A stretch of DNA of 56,046 nucleotides, from contig JAJEIH010000030.1 in NCBI GenBank assembly GCA_022827685.1, forward strand, positions 1 through 56,046. The letters are read 5' to 3'. A program made the translations under genes and the position numbers. Within the stretch, counting starts at the first letter, position 1; every line of letters begins with the position of its first letter. This document shows positions 1 to 8,389 of this stretch, one piece after another. Origin of the DNA: Alphaproteobacteria bacterium (GTDB lineage Bacteria > Pseudomonadota > Alphaproteobacteria > Bin95). The notes under the pieces are model-generated. The model did no database searches and was not told the origin of the DNA. It saw only the letters and a list, made by a program, of their open reading frames with translations.

Positions 1-1145
1 CGGTCGTCGTCGATCCCGTCCTCATCGCCGCCACCGCCGCCGGCCCAGGGGCAGTCCTCACAGGTCTCCTCCGGCGGGTCGTCGGCGGGGGGCAGGTCTT
101 CGTTCGCCGGGGCGGGCGGGGTGAAGCTCACGGGCAGGCGGGTGCGCTCCTCGACGGCCGCGGCGAGCCGGCGGGCGGCCTCCTCATGCGCGGCTTCGTC
201 GAAGCCCTCCTGCGCTTCCATCGCCTCCCGGCTCTCGCGGTGGCGTTCGAGCGCGCGTTCGGCGCGGGCATGGCCCCGCCGCACGGCCTCGGCGAGCGGT
301 CCGGGCTCGGTGCCCGCCTCCAGGGCATCGCCCGCCTCGACCTCCCCGAACTCGTCCTCATGCGCCACCGGCCAGAGCCGGGCCCGGTTCCCGCCGGCTG
401 GACCGGCAAGCCCGGCGATCTCCGCCTGGAAGCGCAGCACCCGGAGCATCATGCAGGCCGACCCGCTCGCGACCGCCGCATCCCAGGCCTGCTCCGACCG
501 GGCAAGCAGGATGCGGGCCTCGTCCCGTTCGGTGCGCTTCCACGACAGGCGGATGCGCTCCTCGACGGCCGCGGCGAGCCTGCGGGCGGCCGCCTCATGC
601 GCGGCTTCGTCGAAGCCCTCCTGCCGTTCCATCGCCTCGCGGCTCTCGCGGTGTCGTTCGAGCGCGCGTTCGGCGCGGTCGCGTCCGCTGCGCACGGCCT
701 CGGCCAAGGGCCCGGGCCCGGTGCCCGCCTCCAGGGCATCGCCCGCTTCGACCTCCCCGAACTCGTCCTCATGCGCCACCGGCCAGAGCCGGGCCCGGTT
801 CCCGGCGGCGGGTCCGGCAAGCCCGGCGATCTCCGCCTGGAAGCGCAGCACCCGGAGCATCATGTAGGCCGACCCGCTGGCGACGGCGGCATCCCAGGCC
901 TGCTCCGACCGGGCAAGCAGGATGCGGGCCTCGTCCCGTTCGGTGCGCTTCCACGACAGGCGGATGCGGCGCAGGCGCTCCACGATGTAAGGCCGCTCCA
1001 GCAGCGCGCACCCGGTCTGGCGGGCGGAGCGCTCGGAATAGCCGGCCTGCCTTGCGGCGCCGGCCGCATTGCCGGAGACGGCATAGTGGCGGCAGAAGGC
1101 TTCCTGCCGGGTGGAAAGCGCGACGGCGGGGTCGATGATGGGCAT
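1..1145 (-). CDS. Terminase small subunit-like protein, partial (3' end outside window)
   Basis: The minus-strand frame from the ATG at 1145 is open for 381 codons and runs off the left edge. The start is preceded by AAGGAG with good spacing. Residues 14-60 (TRQEAFCRHYAVSGNAAGAA, then RQAGYSERSARQTG, then LLERPYIVERL) match the N-terminal HTH-like region of phage terminase small subunits, which bind packaging sites on DNA. The rest is not typical: a 137-residue segment starting RLSWKRTERDEARILLARSE is present twice in tandem, followed by an acidic Pro/Gly-rich tail with a CEDCPW motif. No other phage gene lies nearby, so this may be a domesticated or orphan terminase-like gene. The frame and N-terminal homology are clear; the function of the duplicated part is unknown. 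Confidence 0.75.
   Translation of the reverse strand, partial: MPIIDPAVALSTRQEAFCRHYAVSGNAAGAARQAGYSERSARQTGCALLERPYIVERLRRIRLSWKRTERDEARILLARSEQAWDAAVASGSAYMMLRVLRFQAEIAGLAGPAAGNRARLWPVAHEDEFGEVEAGDALEAGTGPGPLAEAVRSGRDRAERALERHRESREAMERQEGFDEAAHEAAARRLAAAVEERIRLSWKRTERDEARILLARSEQAWDAAVASGSACMMLRVLRFQAEIAGLAGPAGGNRARLWPVAHEDEFGEVEAGDALEAGTEPGPLAEAVRRGHARAERALERHRESREAMEAQEGFDEAAHEEAARRLAAAVEERTRLPVSFTPPAPANEDLPPADDPPEETCEDCPWAGGGGGDEDGIDDD
143..964. repeat. In-frame tandem duplication, two copies of 411 bp
   Basis: Copy A is about 143-553 and copy B about 554-964, offset by exactly 411 bp (137 codons). The copies are nearly identical with scattered substitutions, for example TGC against TAC before the shared Met-Met. 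Because the period is a multiple of three, the terminase-like frame stays open through both copies. The low divergence suggests a recent duplication or ongoing homogenisation. Confidence 0.9.
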
Positions 1146-1630
1146 GGGCAACTCCTTCATTCCATTTCGGTTCGTTTGCCATGCCGTCCCGGCATCGGAG
1201 CGACCCTGTTTCGCGCGTTTCCTGCGCGCGCGAGACGCAGGACACACCTCGCCTGTCGGCTGAATCGGGGTCGTTCCGCACCGGGCCGGCACGGGGAGAG
1301 AAGCGGTCCGCGCGGACTTCGCCTCCCTCGGACCCATCATACCACTGTTTCTGAAAATGCAATCCCCAAACAGAGAAATATTACCTGAATTTCAGGAACG
1401 ATTCGCCGTCCACACCGGCCGAACCCGGGCTTCGCCGCCCGGGGACGGGCCGCATACACATATCTCGTCCCGGCCTGTATCCCGCACCTCGCCGGCATAT
1501 CGTGCGGCGGAGCATAGCGGCGCCTCGCGGAGGCGAAGCCCGCCTTGACGGGTTTGCAGCCGGCCCATAGGACTCTCCGGGACGGACGGCGTCCGGCCGG
1601 ACAATGCGCGAAACACAGGGAGTTGAACCG
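1146..1630. other. Intergenic region between divergent genes
   Basis: This 485-bp gap separates the leftward terminase-like gene from the rightward cupin gene. Open frames here lack ribosome-binding sites and recognisable protein features. The part around 1336-1396 is locally AT-richer and holds the promoter-like element listed separately. On the plus strand, ttgacg at 1545 and taggac at 1568 are spaced by 17 bp and could be a weak promoter for the cupin gene. Nothing else is recognised. Confidence 0.5.
1336..1396 (-). promoter_or_regulatory. Putative promoter and palindromic operator for the terminase-like gene
   Basis: Read on the minus strand, TTGCAT (1362-1357) and TATGAT (1341-1336) resemble -35 and -10 boxes, though the 15-bp spacer is short. 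Just upstream is a perfect 13-bp palindrome, cctgaatttcagg, at 1384-1396. The position, about 190 bp before the start at 1145 in an AT-richer patch, suits a regulated promoter. This is inference only. Confidence 0.35.
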
Positions 1631-1960
1631 ATGGCAGACCCCGATGCCCGGCCCTATGTCATCGAACGCCGCGAGACGGTGGCCGAGACGGACACGCTGC
1701 GCGTCGGCATCCTGACGCTCGCGGAAGGGCAGGAAGTGCCCTGGCATTACCACAGCGAGATCGAGGACACCTTCTACTGCCTGGAAGGCACGCTTTCGGT
1801 GGAAACCCGCGCGCCCAGGGCGCAGCACCTGCTCGAGGTCGGCGAAAGCTGCGCCGTGCCGAAGATGACCGCGCACCGCGTCACGGGGAAGGACGGCAGC
1901 CGCGCCCGCTTCCTGATCGTGCAGGGCATAGGCGCCTACGACTTCTGCCCGGTCGGCTGA
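1631..1960 (+). CDS. Small cupin-domain protein
   Basis: A 109-residue single-domain cupin. The conserved metal-binding pattern is visible: H39 and H41 (WHYH), E45, then H82 after the second motif. This is the usual double-stranded beta-helix with a divalent metal site. The ATG at 1631 is chosen over an in-frame ATG 27 bp upstream because it follows a purine-rich CAGGGAG. The substrate cannot be inferred; such proteins can be dioxygenases, isomerases or sugar/auxin-like binders. It lies 119 bp upstream of a same-strand SDR gene, so the two may be co-transcribed. Confidence 0.8.
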   Translation: MADPDARPYVIERRETVAETDTLRVGILTLAEGQEVPWHYHSEIEDTFYCLEGTLSVETRAPRAQHLLEVGESCAVPKMTAHRVTGKDGSRARFLIVQGIGAYDFCPVG

Positions 1961-2079
1961 AGCTCACCTTCGAGCCGCGCCGGCAGGGCCCCCGAGGGTG
2001 ACGGCGGCGGGCGAAACAAGGCAGAATGGCCGCAATCGAACGGGGAGGCGGCGGTATCGCCGCGACTTGGGGGAAGCGC

Positions 2080-2862
2080 ATGGAGTTCGAAGGCCGGACC
2101 GTCATCGTGACGGGCGCAGGCACGGGCGTGGGGGCGGCTGCCGCGGCGCGCCTCGCCGGGGGCGGCGCCAACATCATCGTCAACTACTCCCGCAGCCGGG
2201 ACGAGGCGGAGGCCGTGGCGGCCGCCTGCCGGGAGGCCGGAGGCGACGCCGCGGCGGTGCAGGGCGACGTGGCGAGCGACGAGGACTGCCGGCGCCTTGC
2301 GGCAGAAGCCGTCGCGCGCTGGGGCCGGATCGACGGCCTCATCAACAGCGCCGGGACCACGGTGTTCCGGCCCGGCAACGATTTCGACACGCTCTCCCAG
2401 GAGGACTTCCAGCGCATCTACAGCGTGAACGTCGTCGGAGCCTTCCTGATGACCCGGGCGGTGGCGGCGCAGATGAAGTCACAGGGCAGCGGCAGCGTCG
2501 TCAACATATCGTCCATTGCGGGCGTGATGGGCGTCGGCAGTTCCATTGCCTATGCGGCGTCCAAGGGCGCGCTGAACACGCTGACGCTCTCGCTCGCCCG
2601 CGCGCTCGCGCCCGAAATCCGCGTCAACACGGTGGCGCCCGGCTTCATCACCGGCCGCTGGTGGCGGGAGAAGATGGGCGAGGGCTACGACAAGATGGTC
2701 GCGAACACCGAGGCGGCAACGCCGCTCAAGCGCGCCGGCACGCCGGAGGACATGGCGGCCGCGGCCGTCTGGCTGCTCTGCGGCGACATCAACATCACCG
2801 GCGAAATCCTGATCTCGGACGCCGGCATGCATCTCGGCGCAGCACCCCTCAAGGCGCGCTGA
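2080..2862 (+). CDS. SDR family NAD(P)-dependent oxidoreductase
   Basis: A 260-residue classical short-chain dehydrogenase/reductase. The cofactor motif TGAGTGVG is at residues 11-18, NSAG near 89-92, the catalytic Ser in NISS at 144/145 and the Y158-x3-K162 pair in YAASK. The C-terminus continues with the VNTVAPG motif after the active site. The start at 2080 follows GGGGGAAGCGC; upstream in-frame starts lack a better ribosome-binding site. The fold and chemistry (alcohol/ketone interconversion) are secure. The substrate is unknown, and FabG-like names would be guesses. It converges with mmsA, 18 bp away. Confidence 0.9.
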   Translation: MEFEGRTVIVTGAGTGVGAAAAARLAGGGANIIVNYSRSRDEAEAVAAACREAGGDAAAVQGDVASDEDCRRLAAEAVARWGRIDGLINSAGTTVFRPGNDFDTLSQEDFQRIYSVNVVGAFLMTRAVAAQMKSQGSGSVVNISSIAGVMGVGSSIAYAASKGALNTLTLSLARALAPEIRVNTVAPGFITGRWWREKMGEGYDKMVANTEAATPLKRAGTPEDMAAAAVWLLCGDINITGEILISDAGMHLGAAPLKAR

Positions 2863-2880
2863 CCCGGAACCCAGGAAGGG

Positions 2881-4389
2881 TCAGTTCCGCGTTTCGCTGC
2901 CGGCGTGGAAGCTGAACACCGCGCCTTCGCGGATGCTTTCGGGCCAGCGCGCCGTCACCGTCTTCAGCCGGGTGTTGAAGCGCACGCCCTCCATGCCGTG
3001 GACATAGTGGTCGCCGAACAGCGAGCGCTTCCAGCCGCCGAAGGAGTGGTAGGCGACGGGTACCGGGATCGGCACATTGACGCCGACCATGCCGATCTTC
3101 ACGCGGCTCGAGAAATCGCGCGCCGCATCGCCGTCGCGGGTGAAGATCGCCGCGCCATTGCCGTATTCGTGCTCGTTCACCATCCGGATGGCGCTCTCGT
3201 AGCTGGGCGAGCGCACGACCGAGAGCACCGGGCCGAAAATCTCCTGGCGGTAGATCGACATGTCGGTCGTCACCCGGTCGAAGAGGCAGCCCCCGATGAA
3301 GAAGCCGTCCTCATAGCCCTGAAGCTTGAGGCCGCGTCCGTCCACCACCAGCTCGGCCCCGGCGTCGATGCCCTCCGCGATCAGGCCCCTTATGCGCTCC
3401 AGGCTCTGGCGTGTGATCACCGGCCCCATTTCCGATGAAGGGTCGGTATAGGGCGCGACCTTGAGGCCCTCGACGCGCGGCTTGAGCGTCGTCACCAGCC
3501 GGTCGGCGGTTTCCTCGCCCACCGGCACCGCGACGGATACCGCCATGCAGCGCTCGCCGGCCGAACCGTAGGCTGACCCGACAAGCGCGTCCGCGACCTG
3601 GTCCATGTCCGCGTCGGGCATGACGACGAGATGGTTCTTCGCCCCGCAGAGCGCCTGCACGCGCTTGCCGGAGGCTGCGCCGCGCGCATAGATGTATTCG
3701 CCGATCGCGGTGGAGCCGACGAAGCTGACCGCGTCTATATCCGGATGGTCGAGGAGCGCGTCCACGGCTTCCTTGTCGCCGTTCACCACATTCATCACGC
3801 CGTCCGGCAGCCCGGCCCGGCTGAGGAGTTCGGCGATGCGCACCGCCACCGACGGATCGCGCTCCGAGGGCTTCAGCACGAAGGCGTTGCCGCAGGCGAT
3901 GGAGACCGGATACATCCAGAGCGGCACCATGGCGGGGAAGTTGAACGGCGTGATGCCGGCTACCACGCCGACCGGCTGGCGAAGCGCGAAGCTGTCGATT
4001 CCGGCCGCCACGCCCTCGGAATATTCACCCTTCAGCAATTGCGGAATGCCGCAGGCGAACTCCACCACCTCGATGCCGCGCGCAAGCTCGCCCTTCGCGT
4101 CCGCAATCGTCTTGCCGTGTTCGGCCGACAACATTTCGGCCAACTCGTCCGTGTGGCTGTTGAGCAGGTTCCGGAACTCGAACATCACCGCCGCGCGCTT
4201 GGCCGGCGGCGTGGCGCCCCAGGCGGGCTGGGCCCTGCAGGCGGCCGCTACCGCATGATCCACGTCCGCGGCGCTCGCCATGCTGACCTTCGAGGCCACG
4301 GCGCCTGTCGCCGGGTTGAAGATATCGCCGGTCCGTATCGAAGCGCCGGCCCAGACGGCCCCGGAAACGAAATGCTGGACGGTGTTCAT
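2881..4389 (-). CDS. mmsA: CoA-acylating methylmalonate-semialdehyde dehydrogenase
   Basis: A 502-residue aldehyde dehydrogenase of the MmsA type, which converts methylmalonate or malonate semialdehyde plus CoA and NAD+ to propionyl- or acetyl-CoA in valine, inositol and beta-alanine catabolism. Family signatures include TPFNFPAMVPLWM near residue 147, VGSTAIG near 225 and the catalytic C281 in GSAGERC. The ATG at 4389 follows GGAGAGGA; the frame extends further upstream but without family similarity. It is downstream of the single-chain carboxylase on the same strand, which fits a propionyl-CoA route. The family assignment is strong; the exact physiological substrate is inferred. Confidence 0.92.
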   Translation of the reverse strand: MNTVQHFVSGAVWAGASIRTGDIFNPATGAVASKVSMASAADVDHAVAAACRAQPAWGATPPAKRAAVMFEFRNLLNSHTDELAEMLSAEHGKTIADAKGELARGIEVVEFACGIPQLLKGEYSEGVAAGIDSFALRQPVGVVAGITPFNFPAMVPLWMYPVSIACGNAFVLKPSERDPSVAVRIAELLSRAGLPDGVMNVVNGDKEAVDALLDHPDIDAVSFVGSTAIGEYIYARGAASGKRVQALCGAKNHLVVMPDADMDQVADALVGSAYGSAGERCMAVSVAVPVGEETADRLVTTLKPRVEGLKVAPYTDPSSEMGPVITRQSLERIRGLIAEGIDAGAELVVDGRGLKLQGYEDGFFIGGCLFDRVTTDMSIYRQEIFGPVLSVVRSPSYESAIRMVNEHEYGNGAAIFTRDGDAARDFSSRVKIGMVGVNVPIPVPVAYHSFGGWKRSLFGDHYVHGMEGVRFNTRLKTVTARWPESIREGAVFSFHAGSETRN

Positions 4390-4495
4390 CGCTCGGTCCT
4401 CTCCGGAAGACGGGGTGGCAGCGGGCTCTTCTGCGGCCGCCGACCCGATTTTCCTCCATCGCCGCAACGGGGTGCAAGCCCGCCGCCCCGGCCGC

Positions 4496-7400
4496 TCACC
4501 AGGTGTCGATGAAGGCGTATTTCTTGCCCTCGCGCGGCGGCACGGGCGGCAGGCGTTTCAGGCTGTTCGATATCCAGCGCCGCGTTTCCGCCGGGTCGAT
4601 GACATCGTCGAGGCCCCCGCCGGCCGCGGCATTGACGGCGCGGGCGCGCTCATAGGCGTCCGCAACCCGGCGGTCGAACTCGGCCTTGCGCTCTTCCGCG
4701 CCTTCGATGGCCGCGAGCACGGGCCGGAAGCCCAGCTTCACCGCGCCCTCGATGTTCATGCCCGCGAACTCCGCCGTCGGCCACGCCACCATGCAGAAAC
4801 TGACCAGCGCGCTCGCCCCGCACATGGCCTGCACGCCGAGCCCGTAAGCCTTGCGGACGATGACGCCGAACATCGGCGCGCTGAGGTTTGCGCCGGTGTT
4901 GAACAGCCGCGTGCAATGGCGGACCAGCGCCGTGCGCTCGTGGTCGGGGCCGACCATGATGCCGGGGCAGTCCATCAGGCTCAGCACCGGAATGTCGAAG
5001 GCGTCGCAAAGCTGCAGGAAGCGCGCGCCCTTGTCCGCGCCGTCGGAGTCCACCGCGCCGGCCAGATGGTGCGGATTGTTGGCGATGACGCCCATCGGGC
5101 GGCCTTCGATGCGGATCAGGCAGGTGATGATGCCGATGCCGAACTTCTCGCGCAGCTCCAGCACGGAGTCCCTGTCCGCGAGCGTGCGGATGATCTCCCG
5201 CATGTCGTAGAGGCGGACGCGGTTCTCCGGCACCGCATGGCGCAGCATGCGCTGGTCGCCGCCTTCCTCCCAGCGGTCTATCGGCCCCTGGAAATAGGAG
5301 AGGTAGCGTTTGGCGACATCCACCGCTTCGTCCTCGTCCTCGACGAGGATATCGACCACGCCGTTCGGCACCTGGAAGTCCATGGGCCCGACCTCCTCGG
5401 GCGTATAGACGCCGAGGCCGCCGCCTTCGATCATGGCGGGGCCGCCCATGGCGATGGTGGAGCTCTTCGTCGCGATGATGACGTCGCAGCAGGCGAGCAG
5501 CGCCGTATTGCCGGCGAAGCAGCGCCCGTTGTTGATCCCGACCAGCGGCACGAGGCCGCTCAGCCTGGAGAAGGTGGTGAAGGTGTCGGTGTCGAAGGCG
5601 ACGCGCGGGCCGGTATTGTCGTCGCCCGGCCGCCCGCCGCCGCCCTCCGAGAACAGGACCACCGGCAGGCGGAAGCGCTGCGCCAGCTCGAACATCCGGT
5701 CCTGCTTGTAGTGGTTGCGCCGGCCCTGGGTGCCGGCAAGCACGGTGTAGTCGTAATGCACGACGACGGCCCGCGAGCGCTCGTCGTCGAAGTCGGCGCC
5801 GTTGATCGAGGCCGTGCCCGCCACCACGCCGTCGGCCGGATATTTCCGCCGCAGCGTCCCGATGTCGTAGCGCTGGTGCTGGAGGGCGGTGAGCAGCGGC
5901 CAGTATTCCTGGAAGGAGCCCGGATCGACCAGCCGGTCGATGTTCTCGCGCGGCATCCGGTAGCCCATCCCGTGCCGCCGGGCGACCGCCTCCGGGCGGT
6001 TCTCGTCCAGCGTATGGGCATGGCGCGCGACAACCTCTTCGAGGTCCGGCCGGATGAAATCCGGATCGACCTCCCGGCCGCCCTCGGTGAAATCGCCCTC
6101 GACGTCCGCCGGCTCGACGAAGGCGATGGGCCAGCCCTCGCGGACCACGTCGCCCTGCTTCATCGTCACCCGGCGCACGATTCCTGCGCGCCCGGCCCGG
6201 ATTTCGTGCTCCATCTTCATCGCCTCGACCACGGCGACCGGCTGGCCCGCCAGAACCCGGTCGTTCTCCGCGACCAGCAGTGCCGCGATGGTGCCCTGGA
6301 TGGGCGACGCCACGCCGGCGAGGCCCTCGGGTGCGGGCGGCCGGCGCCGCTCCCGCCCGGCCTCTGCGGCCTTGACCGCGCGGTCGTGGTCGAAGAGCGC
6401 GAGCGGGTCCGTGCTGTCCACGCGGGCGCCGGCGAAGCCGTCCCCGCCCTCCGCCTGCGCCGCGCCGGCGGCGAAGCGGGGCCGCAATCCTTCCGGCGGG
6501 GCGGCCAGCGCGGCGGCGTTTTCCTCCACCCAGCGCGTGTGGGTGCGCCCGGCGGCGAAATCCTCATGCGCCAGCACGTTCAGAAGGAAGGGGATATTGG
6601 TCCCGACGCCTTCGATGCGGAACTCGGCGAGCGCGCGCCGGGTCCGCGCCGCCGCATCCGCGAAGGCGGGGGAGGGCGCATGGCAGACCGTCTTGGCGAG
6701 CAGGGAATCGAAGGCGGTGCTCGTCCGGTAGCCCGCATAGCCGAAGCCGTCCACCCGCACGCCCGGCCCGCTCGGCGCTTCATAGGCCTCGATCAGCCCG
6801 GTCTCGGGGCGCACGGAGCCGTCCTCGGCCACGGTCTCCATATTGATCCGCGCCTGGATCGCATGGCCGCGCGGCCGGGCGGCGGCCGGATCGTCGAGGC
6901 CGAGTTCGGCGAGCGTCGCGCCGCCGGCCAGCCGGAACTGCGCCTCGACCAGATCGACGCCGGTCACGGCCTCCGTCACCGTGTGTTCGACCTGCAGCCG
7001 GGCATTGGCCTCGATGAAGAAAAAGCCTGTTCCTTCGGGGTTTTCGCCGGCATCCACCAGGAACTCGAAGGTGCCGAGACTGAGATAGCCGACCGACCGG
7101 GCGAGCCGCACGGCGGCGTCCGTCATCCCGCGGCGCAGATCGGGGTCGAGCCCCGGCGCGGGCGCAGTTTCCACGATCTTCTGGTAGCGGCGCTGGACGC
7201 TGCATTCGCGCTCGCCGAGATGCACGGCATGGCCCGTCCGGTCGCCGAGCACCTGGACCTCGATATGCCGGGCGCGGGGGATGAACGCCTCGACATAAAC
7301 GTCGCCGCAGCCGAAGGCGGCCTCGGCCTCGGAACGGCAGCGCGCCCAGGCCGGCCCGACCTCGCCGGCCTCGAACACGGCGCGCGCGCCCCGTCCGCCG

Positions 7401-7891
7401 CCGCCGGCAAGCGCCTTTATCATCATGGCGCCGCCGGTCCCGAGTGAGCCGAAGAACGCCTGCGCCTCTTCCAGCGAAACGGCGCGATCCAGACCGTCCG
7501 ATACCGGGACGCCCGCCGCGCGCGCCGCTTTCCGCGCTTCCGCCTTGTCCCCGAAGAGGCGCAGATGTTCCGGGTCCGGGCCGATGAAACACAGGCCGGC
7601 CTCCGCGCAGGCCTCGGCGAATTCCGCGCGCTCCGAGAGGAAGCCGTAGCCCGGATGAACCGCGTCGTAGCCGCCGTCGCTCGCCGTCCGGACGATCTGT
7701 TCGATGTCGAGATAGGCCGCTGCGCCGGACCCGCAGAGCGGATGCGCCTCGTCCGCCATGCGCGTGTGCAGGGAGGCGGAATCGTCCTCGGAATAGACGG
7801 CGCCCGCGCGCAGGCCGAGATCGGCGGCGGCGCGCGCAATGCGTATGGCGATCTCGCCCCGGTTTGCGATCAGGACGGCGGAAAGCGTCAT
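4496..7891 (-). CDS. Single-chain biotin-dependent acyl-CoA carboxylase (BC-BCCP-CT fusion)
   Basis: A 1131-residue polypeptide carrying all parts of an acyl-CoA carboxylase. Residues 1-450 are biotin carboxylase (ANRGEIAIRIAR at 9, ATP-grasp loop GGGGRGAR at 163-170, EANARLQVEHTVTEA at about 294). The biotinyl domain has VEAMKMEHE with biotin acceptor K559. Residues 620-1131 are a carboxyltransferase with alpha and beta halves. Most carboxylases split these over two or more subunits; this order and length resemble the long-chain acyl-CoA carboxylase (LCC) class. The start at 7891 follows AAGGAG. Substrate (propionyl-, acetyl- or longer acyl-CoA) cannot be read directly; the mmsA neighbour favours propionyl-CoA. 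Confidence 0.9.
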   Translation of the reverse strand: MTLSAVLIANRGEIAIRIARAAADLGLRAGAVYSEDDSASLHTRMADEAHPLCGSGAAAYLDIEQIVRTASDGGYDAVHPGYGFLSERAEFAEACAEAGLCFIGPDPEHLRLFGDKAEARKAARAAGVPVSDGLDRAVSLEEAQAFFGSLGTGGAMMIKALAGGGGRGARAVFEAGEVGPAWARCRSEAEAAFGCGDVYVEAFIPRARHIEVQVLGDRTGHAVHLGERECSVQRRYQKIVETAPAPGLDPDLRRGMTDAAVRLARSVGYLSLGTFEFLVDAGENPEGTGFFFIEANARLQVEHTVTEAVTGVDLVEAQFRLAGGATLAELGLDDPAAARPRGHAIQARINMETVAEDGSVRPETGLIEAYEAPSGPGVRVDGFGYAGYRTSTAFDSLLAKTVCHAPSPAFADAAARTRRALAEFRIEGVGTNIPFLLNVLAHEDFAAGRTHTRWVEENAAALAAPPEGLRPRFAAGAAQAEGGDGFAGARVDSTDPLALFDHDRAVKAAEAGRERRRPPAPEGLAGVASPIQGTIAALLVAENDRVLAGQPVAVVEAMKMEHEIRAGRAGIVRRVTMKQGDVVREGWPIAFVEPADVEGDFTEGGREVDPDFIRPDLEEVVARHAHTLDENRPEAVARRHGMGYRMPRENIDRLVDPGSFQEYWPLLTALQHQRYDIGTLRRKYPADGVVAGTASINGADFDDERSRAVVVHYDYTVLAGTQGRRNHYKQDRMFELAQRFRLPVVLFSEGGGGRPGDDNTGPRVAFDTDTFTTFSRLSGLVPLVGINNGRCFAGNTALLACCDVIIATKSSTIAMGGPAMIEGGGLGVYTPEEVGPMDFQVPNGVVDILVEDEDEAVDVAKRYLSYFQGPIDRWEEGGDQRMLRHAVPENRVRLYDMREIIRTLADRDSVLELREKFGIGIITCLIRIEGRPMGVIANNPHHLAGAVDSDGADKGARFLQLCDAFDIPVLSLMDCPGIMVGPDHERTALVRHCTRLFNTGANLSAPMFGVIVRKAYGLGVQAMCGASALVSFCMVAWPTAEFAGMNIEGAVKLGFRPVLAAIEGAEERKAEFDRRVADAYERARAVNAAAGGGLDDVIDPAETRRWISNSLKRLPPVPPREGKKYAFIDTW

Positions 7892-7945
7892 GCGGTCTCC
7901 TTCGCGCATCCGGCGTCTGCGCGGCTCAGGTCGGTTTCGCGGGTG

Positions 7946-8362
7946 TCAGGTCGAGGAAGCGTAGGGGTCGTAGGAGCCGAAATTCCAGAGATGCCCCTCC
8001 GGGTCGAGAACGCTGTAGAGCCGCCCGCCGTAAGGCTGGTCTTCCGGGGCCATCACGACCTCCGCCCCGGCGGCCGCGGCGCGCGCATGGTGCGCGTCCA
8101 CATCGGCCACGATCAGGTAGGGGCACTGCGTCTGCCGGCCGCCGACCTCGCCGGGCGAGACCATGCGCGTGTCGTAGTCTCCGTCCCTGGCTTGGCCCAG
8201 CATGACCATGCCGTGGCCGAAGGTCAGCTGGGCATGCTCGATCGCGCCGTCCTCGCCCTCGACGACGAGGTGGCGCTCGAAGCCGAAGGCGCGGCAGAGC
8301 CAGTCCAGCGCCGCGCGGGCGTCGCGGTAGCGGAGCGTCGGGATGATCGTGGGTGTCGGCAT
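7946..8362 (-). CDS. VOC (glyoxalase/bleomycin-resistance) family protein
   Basis: A 138-residue vicinal-oxygen-chelate protein. The N-terminus (TIIPTLRYRDARAALDWL) and the C-terminal strand (YSVLDPEGHLWNFGSYDP) with the conserved metal-ligand Glu/His environment are typical of the PhnB/glyoxalase-like branch. It sits between the FAH-family gene (27 bp upstream) and the carboxylase gene (54 bp downstream) on the same strand, so it is probably part of one operon. A role as an epimerase or lyase in the same catabolic route is possible but not shown by the sequence. Confidence 0.85.
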   Translation of the reverse strand: MPTPTIIPTLRYRDARAALDWLCRAFGFERHLVVEGEDGAIEHAQLTFGHGMVMLGQARDGDYDTRMVSPGEVGGRQTQCPYLIVADVDAHHARAAAAGAEVVMAPEDQPYGGRLYSVLDPEGHLWNFGSYDPYASST

Positions 8363-8389
8363 CGGAAAACCTTCGTTGGACTAAAGACG

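Noticed and set aside
186-1388. A 400-codon plus-strand frame with internal repeats
   Set aside because: The repeats come from the 411-bp duplication; the minus strand has the terminase-like N-terminus and a good ribosome-binding site, so this frame is a shadow.
4280-7447. A very long open frame on the plus strand opposite the acyl-CoA carboxylase
   Set aside because: It is antisense to a gene with clear domain motifs, is rich in His/Arg/Gly/Ala without recognisable domains, and follows from G/C-biased third positions of the true gene.
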